Assembly (NCBI RefSeq): GCF_040869045.1
Contig: NC_090319.1
Location: forward strand, 13,224,314-13,288,313
Origin: Eurosta solidaginis
Lineage: Eukaryota; Arthropoda; Insecta; Diptera; Tephritidae
Direction: 5' to 3'
Length of the DNA: 64,000 bases
Shown piece by piece: positions 33,594 to 44,225 of the stretch; position 1 is the stretch's first letter, and the number at the start of each line of letters is the position of its first letter. The position numbers and the translations under genes are program-made. Below the pieces are notes generated by a model. It saw only the letters and a list, made by a program, of their open reading frames with translations, was not told the origin of the DNA and made no database searches.

Positions 33594-33932
33594 ATGGGAG
33601 CTCTTACGACTTTAGTAGCTGCCCTAATAGCTTTGGTGTTGATGGTGAACGGGGTTCCATCTAACAGTGATCGCCAAACTGGCCTTGCAAAGGATCCTGC
33701 TCAACTTGGTAAGGACCATAATCAACTACGAGGTGGTCCTGCTGATGCTGCTGTAGCTGACAGAACTTGTTTTCCCTTTTGTGGTTCACGTAATAAAGGA
33801 GATAAACGTGATAAAGGTGGTAAAGGTGATAAACGTGATAAAGGTGGTGCAGGTGGTAAAGGTGGACAGGGTAAAAGTGTACCACCAATGAAAGTCTCAA
33901 AAGGTTCAGTTTATATAAGTAAACCTCGATAA
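33594..33932 (+). CDS. small secreted Gly/Lys/Asp-rich protein, single exon
   Basis: 112 codons. Residues 1 to about 20 form a clear signal peptide (MGALTTLVAALIALVLMVNG, hydrophobic core, small residue before the probable cut). The mature part of about 90 residues starts VPSNSDRQTGL, has a single close Cys pair (CFPFC, residues 59-63), then two exact KGDKRDKGG units from 27-bp DNA repeats and a GAGGKGGQGK run, and ends SVYISKPR. It is strongly charged and probably disordered. The start at 33594 is fixed by the promoter and leader. It stands alone with its own TATA box, poly(A) signals and a 426-bp upstream duplication, unlike the transposon frames around it. I do not recognise the family. 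High-output tissues that make small secreted proteins (salivary gland, male accessory gland, gut) are candidates, but this is inference. Confidence 0.85.
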   Translation: MGALTTLVAALIALVLMVNGVPSNSDRQTGLAKDPAQLGKDHNQLRGGPADAAVADRTCFPFCGSRNKGDKRDKGGKGDKRDKGGAGGKGGQGKSVPPMKVSKGSVYISKPR

Positions 33933-33968
33933 GTACTTCGTACAAAGGAAATTACAAAATTGTGAAAT

Positions 33969-34016
33969 AATAAAATATGTAATGAGATGTAAATTAAAAA
34001 TATTCTTATAAATAAA
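33969..34016 (+). terminator. poly(A) signals of the secreted-protein gene
   Basis: AATAAA at 33969-33974 and again at 34011-34016, 37 and 79 bp after the stop codon. The first would give a very short 3' untranslated region, which is usual for compact highly expressed fly genes. Confidence 0.75.
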
Positions 34017-34119
34017 TAATTGGTGCGTATACTTTTGTACTTGCCTGGGAATTTATATTTCTTTTTCTCATTAAAAAATATAATAATTTTTGTTGTTATA
34101 TCGGCCTACTGATTTTAAG

Positions 34120-34493
34120 ATCGCGGGTTCGAATCGAGCTCAAGGCCTAACAATAATTTTTTTTATCATTATTATTGTTATGATAAATTCTGCAACAGAT
34201 GTCGCAGTGTTGTGAATATCAATCGGCACGAACCAGAATGGAAGTAGGATTAATGAAGACAAACAAAAAACCGCTGTGGTGGCTGAATGGTTATAGCAGC
34301 GGCGCCTAAACGTTGCCGATGAAGGAATTTAGCAGTTCCCGAAATGGATCTATACAACGAGCTTTGGCAGTTGTCTAAAATTTTTTCTTCTATTCTAATT
34401 TAAAAATTTTTTCAATTAAGAAAAAATTTATCATAACAATAATAATGATAAAAAAATTATTGTTAGGCCTTGAGCTCGATTCGAACCCGCGAT
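34120..34493. repeat. inverted pair of tRNA-like SINE ends
   Basis: The arm ATCGCGGGTTCGAATCGAGC (34120 on, to 34189) is repeated inverted at 34425-34493 with one A/T-run difference. GGGTTCGAATC is a perfect B box, so each arm is the 3' tRNA-like half of a SINE, followed by CAATAATTTTTTTATCATT. Between the arms, 34272-34300 (CTGTGGTGGCTGAATGGTTA, GCAGCGGCGCC) looks like an A-box half of a tRNA-like unit. No functional tRNA can be folded from either part. Confidence 0.78.
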
Positions 34494-34834
34494 ATTAAAA
34501 AATATATTTAAATTGTATGTAATCACTTAATTACACTAAGTAAGGGAACCGAAAAAAGTTAGTCAACAGAGTCAATTTAATTTAGTCAAAATTGGAAAAA
34601 TTATTTTCTTACATCTGCACAAATGCGCGAATTAATTGAATGTTATTATTTTTAAATTATATCCAATCCCTAGCATCCTCCGGCAATGACTGAATCGGAA
34701 CTTCAGCTTTTAGCTCGAAAAGCAGCTTTAAGTAGAGTTGGAAGGAAAATCTAGGTGGAACACAGCGAAAGTAGAATCGTTTGTCCAAAACCAGACGCTC
34801 ATATGATGTAAGAACGGCTCGAAAATGCCAGAAG
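34494..34834. other. unassigned spacer
   Basis: AT-rich, no gene or repeat recognised, ending where the LINE tail begins. Confidence 0.4.
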
Positions 34835-37800
34835 GCTTACTTACTTAATTGGCGCTTAACCGTTTAAACGATTATGGTCGTCCAACAAGGCGCGCCAGTC
34901 GCTCCCTTTCTCTGCTAACCGGCGCAAATTGGTCACACCAAGGGAGTTTAAATCGTTTTCCACCTGGTCCTTCCAACGGAGTGGGGGCCGCCCTCTACCT
35001 CTGCTTCCATAGGCGGATTCCGATAGAAACACTTTCTTGGCCGGAGCGTCATCTTTCATTCGCAATTCGCTGGACTATGCTGATGTCTGCGTATATCTCG
35101 TACAGCTTATCGTTAAATCTTCTTCGGTACTAGCCAGCGCCAACGCGTAGATGTCCATAAATCTTTCGAAGAACTTTTCTCTCGAACACTCCCAAAGCCG
35201 CTTCATCTGCTGTTGTCATGGTCCATGCTTCTGCGCCATATAGCAGGACGGGTGCGATAAATGACTTGTAGAATATGATTTTCGTTTGCCGAGAGAGGAC
35301 TTTACTTTTCAATTGCTTACCTAGCCCAAAGTAGCATTTATTGGCAAGAGTGATTCTTCGTTGTATTTCAGAGCTGATGTTGCTAGTGTAGATGCTGGTT
35401 CCCAAATAAACGAAGTCTTTTACTATTTCGAAATTATGGCTGCCAACAGTAGCGTGGTTGCCAAGGCGCATATGCGCTGACTCTTTGCTAGATGACAGCA
35501 GGTAATTCGTTTTGTCCTCATTCATCATCTAACCGATCTTTACCGCTTCTTTTTCCAGTTTGGAGTAAGCAGAACTAACGGCGCGGGTGTTTAGGCCGAT
35601 GATATCAATGTTATCAGCACACGCCAGTAAATGCACGCTTTTATGGAATATTATTTTAGAGCGGTTAAGTTCTGCACCTAGTATAATTTTCTCCAGCATC
35701 AAATTAAAGAAATCGCACGATAGGGGGTCAACCTGTTTGAAACCTCGTTCAGTTTCGAACGGCTCGGAGAGGTCTTTCCCAATTCTGGCTGAGCTGATGG
35801 TGTTGCTCAACGTCATTTTACACAGCCTTATAAGTTTTGCGGGGAAACCAAATTTAGACATAGCGGCATATAGGCAGCTCCTTTTCGTGCTGTCGAAGGC
35901 GGCTTTAAAATCGACGAAGAGGTGATGTGTCGATTCTTTTTTCGCAGGTTTTTTCAAAGATTTTGCGCATTGTGAAAATCTGGTCGATGGTAGATTTACC
36001 AGGTCTGAAGCCGCACTGGTAAGGTCCAATCAGTTGATTCACGGCGGGCTTCAATCTTTCACACAATACACTTGGCAGGACCTTATATGCGATATTAAGA
36101 TTCCAATCGTCGGGCATGCACTCGTCCGCCCATATTTTGAGAAGAAGCTGATGCATGCGCCTTACCAACTCCTCCTAGCTCCGCAGGCAATCCATCAGCG
36201 CCTGCGGCCTTGTTGTTTTTCAATCTGGTTATTGCTACTCTGTCTTCGTCATAATCAGGTGGGGGACATTTATTCCATCATCATCGATTGCCAGATCGGG
36301 TTCGTAATCTCTGTGCTGTAAATCGTTGTCTCCATTTAGGAGAGAAGAGAAGTGTTCTCTCCATAATCTAAATACTCTCTGGACAACAGTTACAAGGTCG
36401 CCGTTTTCGTTCTTACAGGAGTTTGCCCCGGTCTTAAAACCTTCCGTCTGTCGCCGAATTTTTTGGTAAAATTTTCGGTCGTTATTCCTGGTGGCTAACA
36501 GCTCAAGCTCCTCGCACTCACACGTTTCTGACTCTGCTTTTTTCTTCCTGAAAAGGCGTCTCGCTTCCCTTTTTAACTCGCGGTAGCGTTCACACACTCT
36601 TCTTGTTGCGCTCGCTTTTAACGTAGCCCTGTAGGCAGCGTCGGTTGCAACGCGGCATTCTTCATCGTACCAGTTGTTTTTCCTTGGCGGCAGTATGGAG
36701 TGCTTTGGAGATATGCTCCCACTGCTCCTGTATTTCTTCAGGCTGAGTTGTGCTCTCAGAGAGCAGGTGTGAGATTCGAGTTGCGAAATAGTTGGCAGTC
36801 TGTTGCGATTGCACGCGTTCGAAGTCTAGCTTTCCTTGTGTTTTTTGTTCCTTGGTTTTAGCCGCGCCGAGGCGGGTTGGTATTTTGGCTGCGACGAGAT
36901 TATGGTCCGAGTCGAAACACTGGAGGCATGCTATCCGTCTATCAAAACGTGATCGATCTGATTGCGAGTATTTCGATAGGGGGTCAGCCATGTAGCTTGG
37001 TGTATCTTTTTATACATGAACCTCGTGCTGGATATGACCATGTTTCGAGCACCGGCAAAGTCAATCAGCCTCAGTCCATTAGGAGAAGTTTCATTGTGTA
37101 GGCTGAACTTTCTGACTGTAGGGCCAAAAACAACTTCTTTGCCCATCCTGGCGTTAAAGTTGCCAAGCACGACTTTTATATCATAGCGGGGGCGCTAGTA
37201 TGTGCGTCTTAATTGTTCATAATAAGCGTCTTTCACCTCATCGTCTTTCTCCTCTGTCGGCGCATGGGCGCAGATGAATGATATATTAAACAATTTTGCT
37301 TTTATTCGGATAGCGGCGAGCCGCTCGTTCACAGGCGTGAACGCCAATACTTACAAAGTCTCTCTCCCACCACGAGTCAGACGCCGAAACTGCGCTTATT
37401 TGTATGGCCACTCCAATAGATATCGCAATGTTTAATCTTCTTTCTTTCTTGCTTCGTCCAGCGCATTTCTTGGATGGCGCTGAGGTCAGATTTTGCTTTG
37501 ACGAGGACATCAACCAGCCTGACATCTGCACCAATCCCATTCAGGGAGCGGATATTCCAGGTGCATGCCCTCAATTCATTGTCCTTCAAACGTTTGCCAT
37601 GGTCGTCATCAATAGAGAGTGTTCTGTTTATCCGAGGCTTGGTGTTGCTTTTCATTGGAGTATAGTTTGACGTGGCGGGTCCCAAGCCCAGCGCACTACC
37701 CGCTCAGAGGGGGTGAAAATATTACTTGCACGTTTATATAGCGAGCTGCTTGCTCCAAGACAGACGCCCGCTCGCAACCGCACCTAGTGGTGAACAGACG

Positions 37801-38110
37801 CTGCCGATGGAATATCCCCCGGCTAGCCCTTAAACTGATTATGTCAGAGTGGCCTAGCCAGGTTGTCGCCACCTCACATTAGCTCACCACTAAACGGATG
37901 TTTAGTGGCTAGCCAGAGGATACTTGGCCGCAAGCGACCGGAAGTAGTGAGCTGCTTGAACCGCATGCAAAAGAATCGCTCTGGCCATTCCCAGGTGGAT
38001 GGCGGTCAGAAGTTTTCCTCACTTTCGTGGACTTCTACACACGGCTCCACCCTCCAGAAGGCATTGGAGTGCAAATCTTCGGCCACACCAACAACATATT
38101 CATAATACTG
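34835..38110 (-). mobile_element. RTE-like non-LTR retrotransposon (LINE), dead copy
   Basis: Reads right to left. About 37690-38110 is the likely 5' untranslated part (GC-richer, no long frame). Endonuclease follows from 37685 to about 36900, a linker to about 36230, reverse transcriptase to about 35530, the C-terminal part to 34856, and a tail (TAAG)n written as CTTACTTACTTAATTGGCGC at 34835-34854 on the plus strand. There is no RNase H domain, and simple-repeat tailing fits the RTE clade. Target duplication not found. Fragments of relatives lie at 16372-16770, 49800-50185, 52800-53135 and 53490-53716. Confidence 0.85.
34856..37685 (-). pseudogene. LINE endonuclease-reverse transcriptase polyprotein, frameshifted
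   Basis: The N-terminal AP-endonuclease starts at 37685 and shows ACTWNIRSLNG and SAIQEMRWT, then SDSWWERDFVS in another frame (37286-37540), GNFNARMG and NQIDHVLIDG (36931-37170), and CFDSDHNLVAAK (36662-36991). The reverse transcriptase follows: QCGFRPGKSTIDQIF (35905-36168), VDFKAAFDS (motif A), ERGFKQVDPLS (normally QGDPLS) and LLACADNIDIIG (normally YADD). C-terminal blocks are DFVYLGTSI, RRITLANKCYFGL, LYGAEAW, KVLRKIYG (35130-35528) and RGRPPLRWKDQVENDL (34856-35065). The coding is spread over at least six open segments in different frames. The active-site Tyr and second Asp are replaced (CADN) and the motif-B Gly is a Val, so the enzyme would be dead even without the frameshifts. Confidence 0.88.
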
Positions 38111-39628
38111 GGTTAGTTTCCAACCATTTTCTAAGCTTAAGGTTTTTGCCATTCGTTTGTCTGTTGAGATCGAACTACAGCTCTGCTATTCGAATTAAGT
38201 ATTAGGTAAAATCTTCAGTTGAAATTACATCATGCAATGAGAGCATAATTGTGCTATGGAATGCAAACCCCTGTCCTAAATATTCCTCGAGTGCGTAGTA
38301 ATACCATCCGTTTAGACTACGTCCCGTGCACAGAAGGGTGTATGCTACCGAAAAAGCAAGCAATGAGGAAAGAAAGACATCTGCCGAAAATGCCATTGGT
38401 CCAGAAATCCTTCAAAGGCATTATGATCTTATATAAAAGTAGGAGAGCTCAGGCAAACAGAGTTGCATCTCATAAAGAAACACTGGTTTTAAAGCACAAA
38501 ATGGCCCTTAGCATAAAATGTCCAATAATTATGATTATGACAATGACCGAGAATATATAAACTCACTCCAATCACTCATTCTTTGATGAATCAGTTATAA
38601 AAGAGGAAAGCGCAAAATTTAATTATTAGGAAAATCTATACAGTACACTACATTGTTGCTGCTCTCGGTTATGCCCTGCTATTAATACTACATATATACG
38701 TGTGCTGCAATATGTTGCATAATAATTAATGAAAGAAAGGAAGAAAAGTGCGAGTGAGTGAGTTAGGGAGAGTGGGCGTAAACTCATGCGCTAGAAACTT
38801 TAGATATAATTTCGCTGTAATGCCTAATGCAACTTGCATTCAAACAAAGGCACTAAAATACGCACACGCACACATGCATTCATACAAACCAACGAAGTAA
38901 ATTCATTTGCACAAAGTGTTATAAGCCATAACTGCATTTGTTCACACCTGTTACAATGCCTTCCCTTCCGATGGTTAGATTACCTGCTGTAACCCTCTAA
39001 TGACATTTCGTGTGGCACTTAACTCATACGCCCCGTATAACTTGCACTCTTACATACACACACACACACATCGCGTCATACTCAGAGCTCCAGAATAACA
39101 CTTAAGCGATTTGAAAAGATTGCATAGTAGAGGAGATAGAAATGTTCGTTAGTAAATAACTTTTAGTCCTTCGAATGACGAATATTGTCAAATCACATAG
39201 CTTCTATATTTATCTACATATATATTTGGGTGAACAATCATAGCTGACTTTGTTGTAGGCCGTTCAATTTGCTATACGAATATGTATAACTGTTAATTTG
39301 GGTACCATATACGTACGTTCACAACAGCAAAAAGCGTAGCCAGCCTACGAGTCTCTTCAGATAAAAATTCTCAGTATCATGCTTTGACAGATGAGTAATA
39401 TGCCGTATTTGATTGAGGAACGGCAGATCGCGCGACACATGTGACATTTAGCATACAAAATTTGCAAATTTTCAACTTTTTCTGCATGATCCTGTGCTAC
39501 TCGGTGACTTTTTACTATGGTGAGAATTGTTTTCAATAGCTAACTACAGTAACGTAAATTTATATTTATTTAAAAAATGTCCGCAACATACCACGTGCTA
39601 CCGATTGACACTTGAAAACTATATTTAA
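38111..39628. other. unassigned stretch
   Basis: No gene supported. The plus frame 38249-38560 (103 codons, basic) and the minus frame 38202-38396 are unrecognised and overlap each other. A short (AC)n run (about 39054-39069) and repeated cold spots of AT-rich DNA are all that I see. Confidence 0.45.
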
Positions 39629-40056
39629 AATTTATTTAATAATTTGGGAAAAATTTAAACAACGTGACATCAGGACGGACAAGGCGACAGCTGTTTCGAT
39701 TATACCTTGTAAATCTCTTCAAAGCCTTTTCTCCCGGGAGTGGGAGTCGAACTCGCACCCCTACGATAGTTGAAATGGTTGTAAACGCATTCAGCTACGT
39801 CATGCCTGTTGTGAAGTATGCAATGTGTAAAAGATTAAAATATGCATAAAGAAGGCAATTGGGAAAGACTTCACAACAGGCATGACGTAGCTGAATGCGT
39901 TTACAACCATTTCAACTATCGTAGGGGTGCGAGTTCGACTCCCACTCCCGGGAGAAAAGGCTTTGAAGAGATTTACAAGGTATAATCGAAACAGCTGTCG
40001 CCTTGTCCGTCCTGATGTCACGTTGTTTAAATTTTTCCCAAATTATTAAATAAATT
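39629..40056. repeat. perfect 189-bp inverted repeat made of two SINE-like units
   Basis: 39629-39817 and 39868-40056 are exact reverse complements by eye, with a 50-bp loop at 39818-39867. Each arm holds a tRNA-like segment: GACGTAGCTGAATGCG (A-box-like) and GAGTTCGACTCCC (B-box-like), followed by GGGAGAAAAGGCTTTGAAGA and ACAGCTGTCGCCTTGTCCG. The same 51-residue peptide is read from both arms (frames at 39664 + and 40021 -), which is an artefact of the inversion. Such identity suggests recent inversion-duplication, gene conversion between arms, or an assembly fold-back. Confidence 0.95.
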
Positions 40057-40767
40057 ATAAAATTAAAAAAAATTGCTTCAAATAAATGTTTTCATACATT
40101 TAAAAAAAAGCAATATGGGCAATCCCCGATTATTAAAAATTATATTTAAAATTATTATTATTATATCACCATGCCTGCTCAAAGTTTCTTCTGTTTCACG
40201 GTCTCACTTTCTCGGAATATTACTTCCAGATCCAAACCAGTAGAGCCTTTGCTATTCTTTTTCCAGCATTTACTCCACTTCCATTTTTCATCCATTTTGA
40301 GAGCTATGTGATTCTTTAATAATGTCTGTAACCTCTGCTTGGTTACGGCCACTAGTGCTGGACGACGTTGACCATCTTCCTATGCCCGATGAAAGCAATC
40401 GAATATATAAATACTAAATTGCTCCATTGGGCCAAGGTTACCTTTGTGATGCGACTTCTTGCTGACTTAATTCATAGTATATCATACATTCAGCCTTTCA
40501 AGTCTAGATCTTCCCACTGTTGACTTCTAAATTTTCATAACCAATGGCCGGCGTAGCTTCTTGAGCCTTATAAGGATCCCGGTTTTTTCCTTTCAGCCAA
40601 TCTGATGCTTCTCCTGTCTACGTGCGTTTGTTTTTGAAAGATATGCTAACATATGGTTTCTTGTACTAGCCAATATGTTGTATCTCGACAGCGTTCATAA
40701 ATGTTTCGTCGTTGTTCCGATTTCCTTCAGGAATCACCGAACGAACAGTGCAGCAACTTTATCATCT
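40057..40767. other. unassigned spacer
   Basis: No gene recognised. The plus frame 40712-40936 is opposite the minus reading of the next entry. Confidence 0.4.
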
Positions 40768-41239
40768 CTATTTTAGTTGCCGCCTTTGCGGCGCGAGACT
40801 TGCTGCTATTTTAGTTGTTGGCTGTTGTGTTGGCATTTTCTCATATTGGCGCTTAAATATATATCTGGCAGGGAATATAACCATCAACGGATATGGATTA
40901 TTCGAAGCAGTTGAAGGATTCAGTTGTAGCTCCTGAATTCGCCCTGTTAGCCATTCTACTTTGGCATAAATTTTTTTTTTCTCGAAATGCAAAACTTTTG
41001 TATCCTGTTCTCCAACCACCCTCTCTTTTGCTTTCAGCTGACGAAGTTTCTAAAATGAGTATCTTCCAAGCCTCTAATCTGTATATAATTCGTGTCTGGT
41101 GTATTTCCATTCTTGTCGAGAGTTTAGTCCAAAAGGCCAGTATCGCATTTTTTATCTCGCTTGCAATTGGATTCAGAGTTTCCTCCTCTCCATCAAGAGG
41201 AATGACACACTCTGCCACATTAATTCTTTCCTCCTCCAT
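40768..41239 (-). pseudogene. possible LINE ORF1 (gag-like) remnant
   Basis: Two minus frames, 40898-41239 and 40768-41019, look like one protein split by a frameshift near 40990. Joined in thought they give a hydrophilic stretch with EIKNAILAFWTKLSTRMEIH, then RLEAWKILILETSSAESKRE and, after the shift, KVEWLTGRIQELQLNP. This is a coiled-coil-like pattern seen in ORF1 of R1/LOA-type LINEs. No zinc knuckle is present. The call rests only on this style of sequence. Confidence 0.3.
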
Positions 41240-41454
41240 ATCGCCTCACTGCAGTCGAAAATGGTTGGGAGCGATGCAGTAGCAACGAAGCCTCCCACCA
41301 CGCTTCTAAGAAAGAGCACAGGAAGCACTATCATTAAAGCGCTTCGCAGGTGTAAGTGTTCTTGTTAAGTAACTCTAGTGTGGTATTAGGTGGTATGCTG
41401 TATGGGACAATATGAAATGTAAGCTTAAATGTAGTCACAAGGTACACGATAGCG

Positions 41455-41755
41455 ACTGCCATGGTGTGGTGGTGACGTGCTCCGCCTACCACACCAAGAA
41501 TCTAGTGTTCACGGCTCGGGCAAAGCAACATAAAAAATTTGGAAACAAGTTTTTTCAATTGGAAAAGAGTTTTTCTAGGCGGGGTCGCCCCTATGCATTG
41601 ATTTGGAAAGCACTTCTTTCAATTTCTCTTTGAAAAGTCGTCTGCCTTGCAGATGCCGTTCAGAGTGGGCGCAAAACATGTAGGTTCCGTCCTGTCAATT
41701 TAAACGAAAAGTTAAAAGGCGCACGACGCAAATTGGAAGAGAAGCTCGGCATGTT
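41455..41755 (+). mobile_element. tRNA-derived SINE, third copy of the 22388 family
   Basis: GGTGTGGTGGTGACGTGCTCCGCC, GGCTCGGGCAAAGCAACATA, GGCGGGGTCGCCCC, CTGCCTTGCAGATGCCGTTC, ATGTAGGTTCCGTCCTGTCA, GAGAAGCTCGGC: the same block order as 22388-22746. The B box is damaged (GTGTTCACGGC) and the 3' end is replaced by the GTTATC-rich array. No target duplication is evident. Confidence 0.82.
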
Positions 41756-42300
41756 ATCAATTTATTTTCGAAGGGTTAACGGGGTTTGTTTAGTTATCGA
41801 CGGGCTATCATTTCATTAGCAGTGTGTTTTCGACGAGTTATAGGTAAGTTATCGATAGAAAAAGTTATAAATGAGTTAACGGCCTCTTAGCGATGAGTTT
41901 TCGGCTTGTTATCGAAAAGGCATCGATTTATTATGTAAACGTTGTCAATTATTTGTAGAAAATTATCAATACAATATAAAAAAAATATCACTTTTTTATC
42001 GAAAGATATAAATTTTTCATAGAAAAGTTAACAATTCGCTATCAAAACGCGATATGTTATAAAAAAGTTATTATCAAAAAACTATTGGCACGTTATCGAT
42101 TTTTTTCCACGACTCATCGGCTTATTATGAAACTGATATCAATAAAACGTCAATGTAAAATCGAATACACATCTGTAACCCGTACTTTGAGAAGCCCATA
42201 AGAAACAAATAAGAAACCGGTGACTCTGCGATAATAATTCGCTATCGATAATGAGCAGATAATCGATAGGAAACCAACAATTTAAAAAAAACGCGCGAAA
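41756..42300. repeat. degenerate array of GTTATCGA-type short repeats
   Basis: Words built on GTTATCGA/GTTAACGG/GTTTTCGAC recur every 10-25 bp through about 540 bp: GTTATCAATTTATTTTCGAA, GTTATCGACGG, GTTATAGGTAA, GTTATCGATAG, GTTATAAATGA, GTTAACGGCC, GTTATCGAAAAGG, then AT-richer variants. Two spots read TATCGATA, the sequence bound by the fly factor DREF, but in this context that is more likely a by-product of the repeat. No gene. Confidence 0.6.
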
Positions 42301-42828
42301 TAGTTTGTTTCTGGTAAGGTCACCTCTCTTGTTGTTTAAATTACGAGCGCTAGTTAACTTAAAAACATTACTTTTCTAGACCTACACCTGTATGCTTCAA
42401 CATCCAACTTCACTAGTACATGGCACCCACGCTTTTTTTTTTTTTTTTTGAATACAGATACCCAGCGAGTTATGAACGCTTGAAGTATAACCGCCGTAAG
42501 GCATGCCTATCATAAGTGGTGTCCAAAATACAAATATCGTACCCGGGTTGTATGCTGGGCTTGGAGGGCGCCACATAAAATTGTTAAGCTGCATATACCA
42601 ATCTAATGAGACCTTGCGGGAAGAACAACCAAGATGATGTCCTTTTCGGTTAATTGTTATTTTAGAGCGCTGCTAATTACAAATACATAAATAATTTTGA
42701 GTTTCAACAATGCATAAGTATTTGTCCTCTGTAAGTAAAGCGTGTAAATTTTTGGCAAATCTAAACTTATATGTATACCAAATATTTAGGGGCAGAGATA
42801 GAAATTTCCAAACATATGTAAGTATATA
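42301..42828. other. unassigned spacer
   Basis: Includes a poly(T) run at about 42434-42449. No gene recognised. Confidence 0.45.
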
Positions 42829-43358
42829 CATTAGACTGGGTCGATTTATTAACCGATATCGCGCCATCGATTTTTCGATAGGAATTGGGTTCAGGAGAAA
42901 AAAAAAAGTTCCACTACGCTTACCCAAAAAAATAATTTTCGAACCTGCGAGATTAATTTTTTTACTTTTTTCGACTTTGATTTTTAAAGTTTTTTTCATG
43001 ACCTACTAAAAAATTTTCATTTGATTGTAAAATTTTCATGTATACCCTGTCGACCCAAAAATGTTCGCCAAAAACGTTGGCGATAACAATTTTTTGAAAA
43101 AAAAAAGAATCGACAACATTTTTAGCGTACATTTTTTGGTCGGGCAGGGTATACATATGAACATTTTTTGTAGTTCATGAAAAAAGCCTTAAAAATCAAA
43201 GTCGAAAAAAAGTCAACAAAATGAAATTTCGCAGGCTCGAAAATAATTTTTTTGGGTATGCGTAGTGGAACTTTTTTTTCCTGGGCCCAAATCCTATCGA
43301 AAAATTGATGGCGCGATATTGGTTAACTTTTGTCCATACAAGTCGACCCACCCTAATG
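42829..43358. mobile_element. foldback MITE copy 1 (CATTAG ends, TA duplication)
   Basis: The ends CATTAGACTGGGTCGA and TCGACCCACCCTAATG are flanked by TA on both sides. The arms are roughly 220 bp each and inverted: ACCGATATCGCGCCATCGAT, CTACGCTTACCCAAAAAAAT, CGACTTTGATTTTTAAAG, then a short centre with GGTATACCCTGTCGACC-type text, also inverted. It does not code. A TA duplication and long inverted arms suit a Tc1/mariner-driven MITE. Frames on both strands at 42673-43381 mirror each other. Confidence 0.85.
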
Positions 43359-43360
43359 TA

Positions 43361-44217
43361 CATACTATGTAAGCATACCATAAATAGTTGATGGATAAAA
43401 TTCTATTTCGATTCCATTAGTCGGCTGTGCGTGTCATAGCTTTGGTTTTCATTAAGCATACAATGTATTGATTATGAATATGTCGTTGATACATATTTGG
43501 TGTAGTTTTTGGATAAGTTTTATAACCAAAATAAAAATCAACACACATTCAGCCTTTATTCTCTTAGATACAAAGCTTGTTTATATGTACGTACCCATGG
43601 GTATATGAATTTATTATGCAATTCGATTACTGACATAAATATGAACAACAGAGGGGTTAGCAAAATGGTTGAGCAGAATAAAAAGCAATAAAATTTTTAT
43701 GGACGAAACTGATCAAACTTGTGTGGGTATGTAGATATGTACGCGTGAGCAATGTAATGAGATGCAAATTTGTATATTTCCTGAATTAAGTAATACGAAT
43801 ATGTTATTCTATTATGTTATTCATAAGTTTTCATGCAATCGGAAGGAGATTTAAGTAGTGCGATAGAAAAAAAAAATGTATTTCTATATATACTAAAATT
43901 AAATCAAAACACCCTCTGACTATTTGCGTGTTCGGAATATACGACAATCCTTGATGGGTAAGCGTAGGAAATTTACCTAGACTAGATGGCAGCGTAGTAA
44001 TGGGCTAGGCGATGAGCTGCAAGTGGAAGAATGCTGACACTCACATAACCATCGCGGCTGTCGTAGTATGGAGGTAGTTTATTTGCCCACCATGTCGGAG
44101 GACGTAGGTTAAAAAAGGAAAACTAATAACACAATACATTGGAAAAACGATATGCAGGACGAAGCGAGTGCTGCAAAATTTACCACAATTCATACAAAAA
44201 ATATGGTCCAATTAACA
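43361..44217. other. unassigned spacer
   Basis: No gene or repeat boundary recognised; AT-rich with short frames only. Confidence 0.45.
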
Positions 44218-44225
44218 TTGCGATG
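44218..44225. repeat. left target-site duplication of hAT copy 2
   Basis: TTGCGATG, matched at 46720-46727. Confidence 0.9.

Noticed and set aside
33661..33945. 94-codon minus frame rich in Tyr, His and Leu opposite the secreted-protein gene
   Set aside because: It is the antisense reading of the GGTGATAAACGTGATAAA repeats; the plus strand has the promoter, leader and poly(A) signals.
39664..40021. Two frames on opposite strands that give the same 51-residue peptide
   Set aside because: The arms are exact inverted copies, so the same peptide must appear twice. The sequence is SINE-like with tRNA-type boxes, not coding.
41850..42270. TATCGATA sites as DREF-bound promoter elements
   Set aside because: They occur within a degenerate GTTATCGA repeat and no gene start follows.
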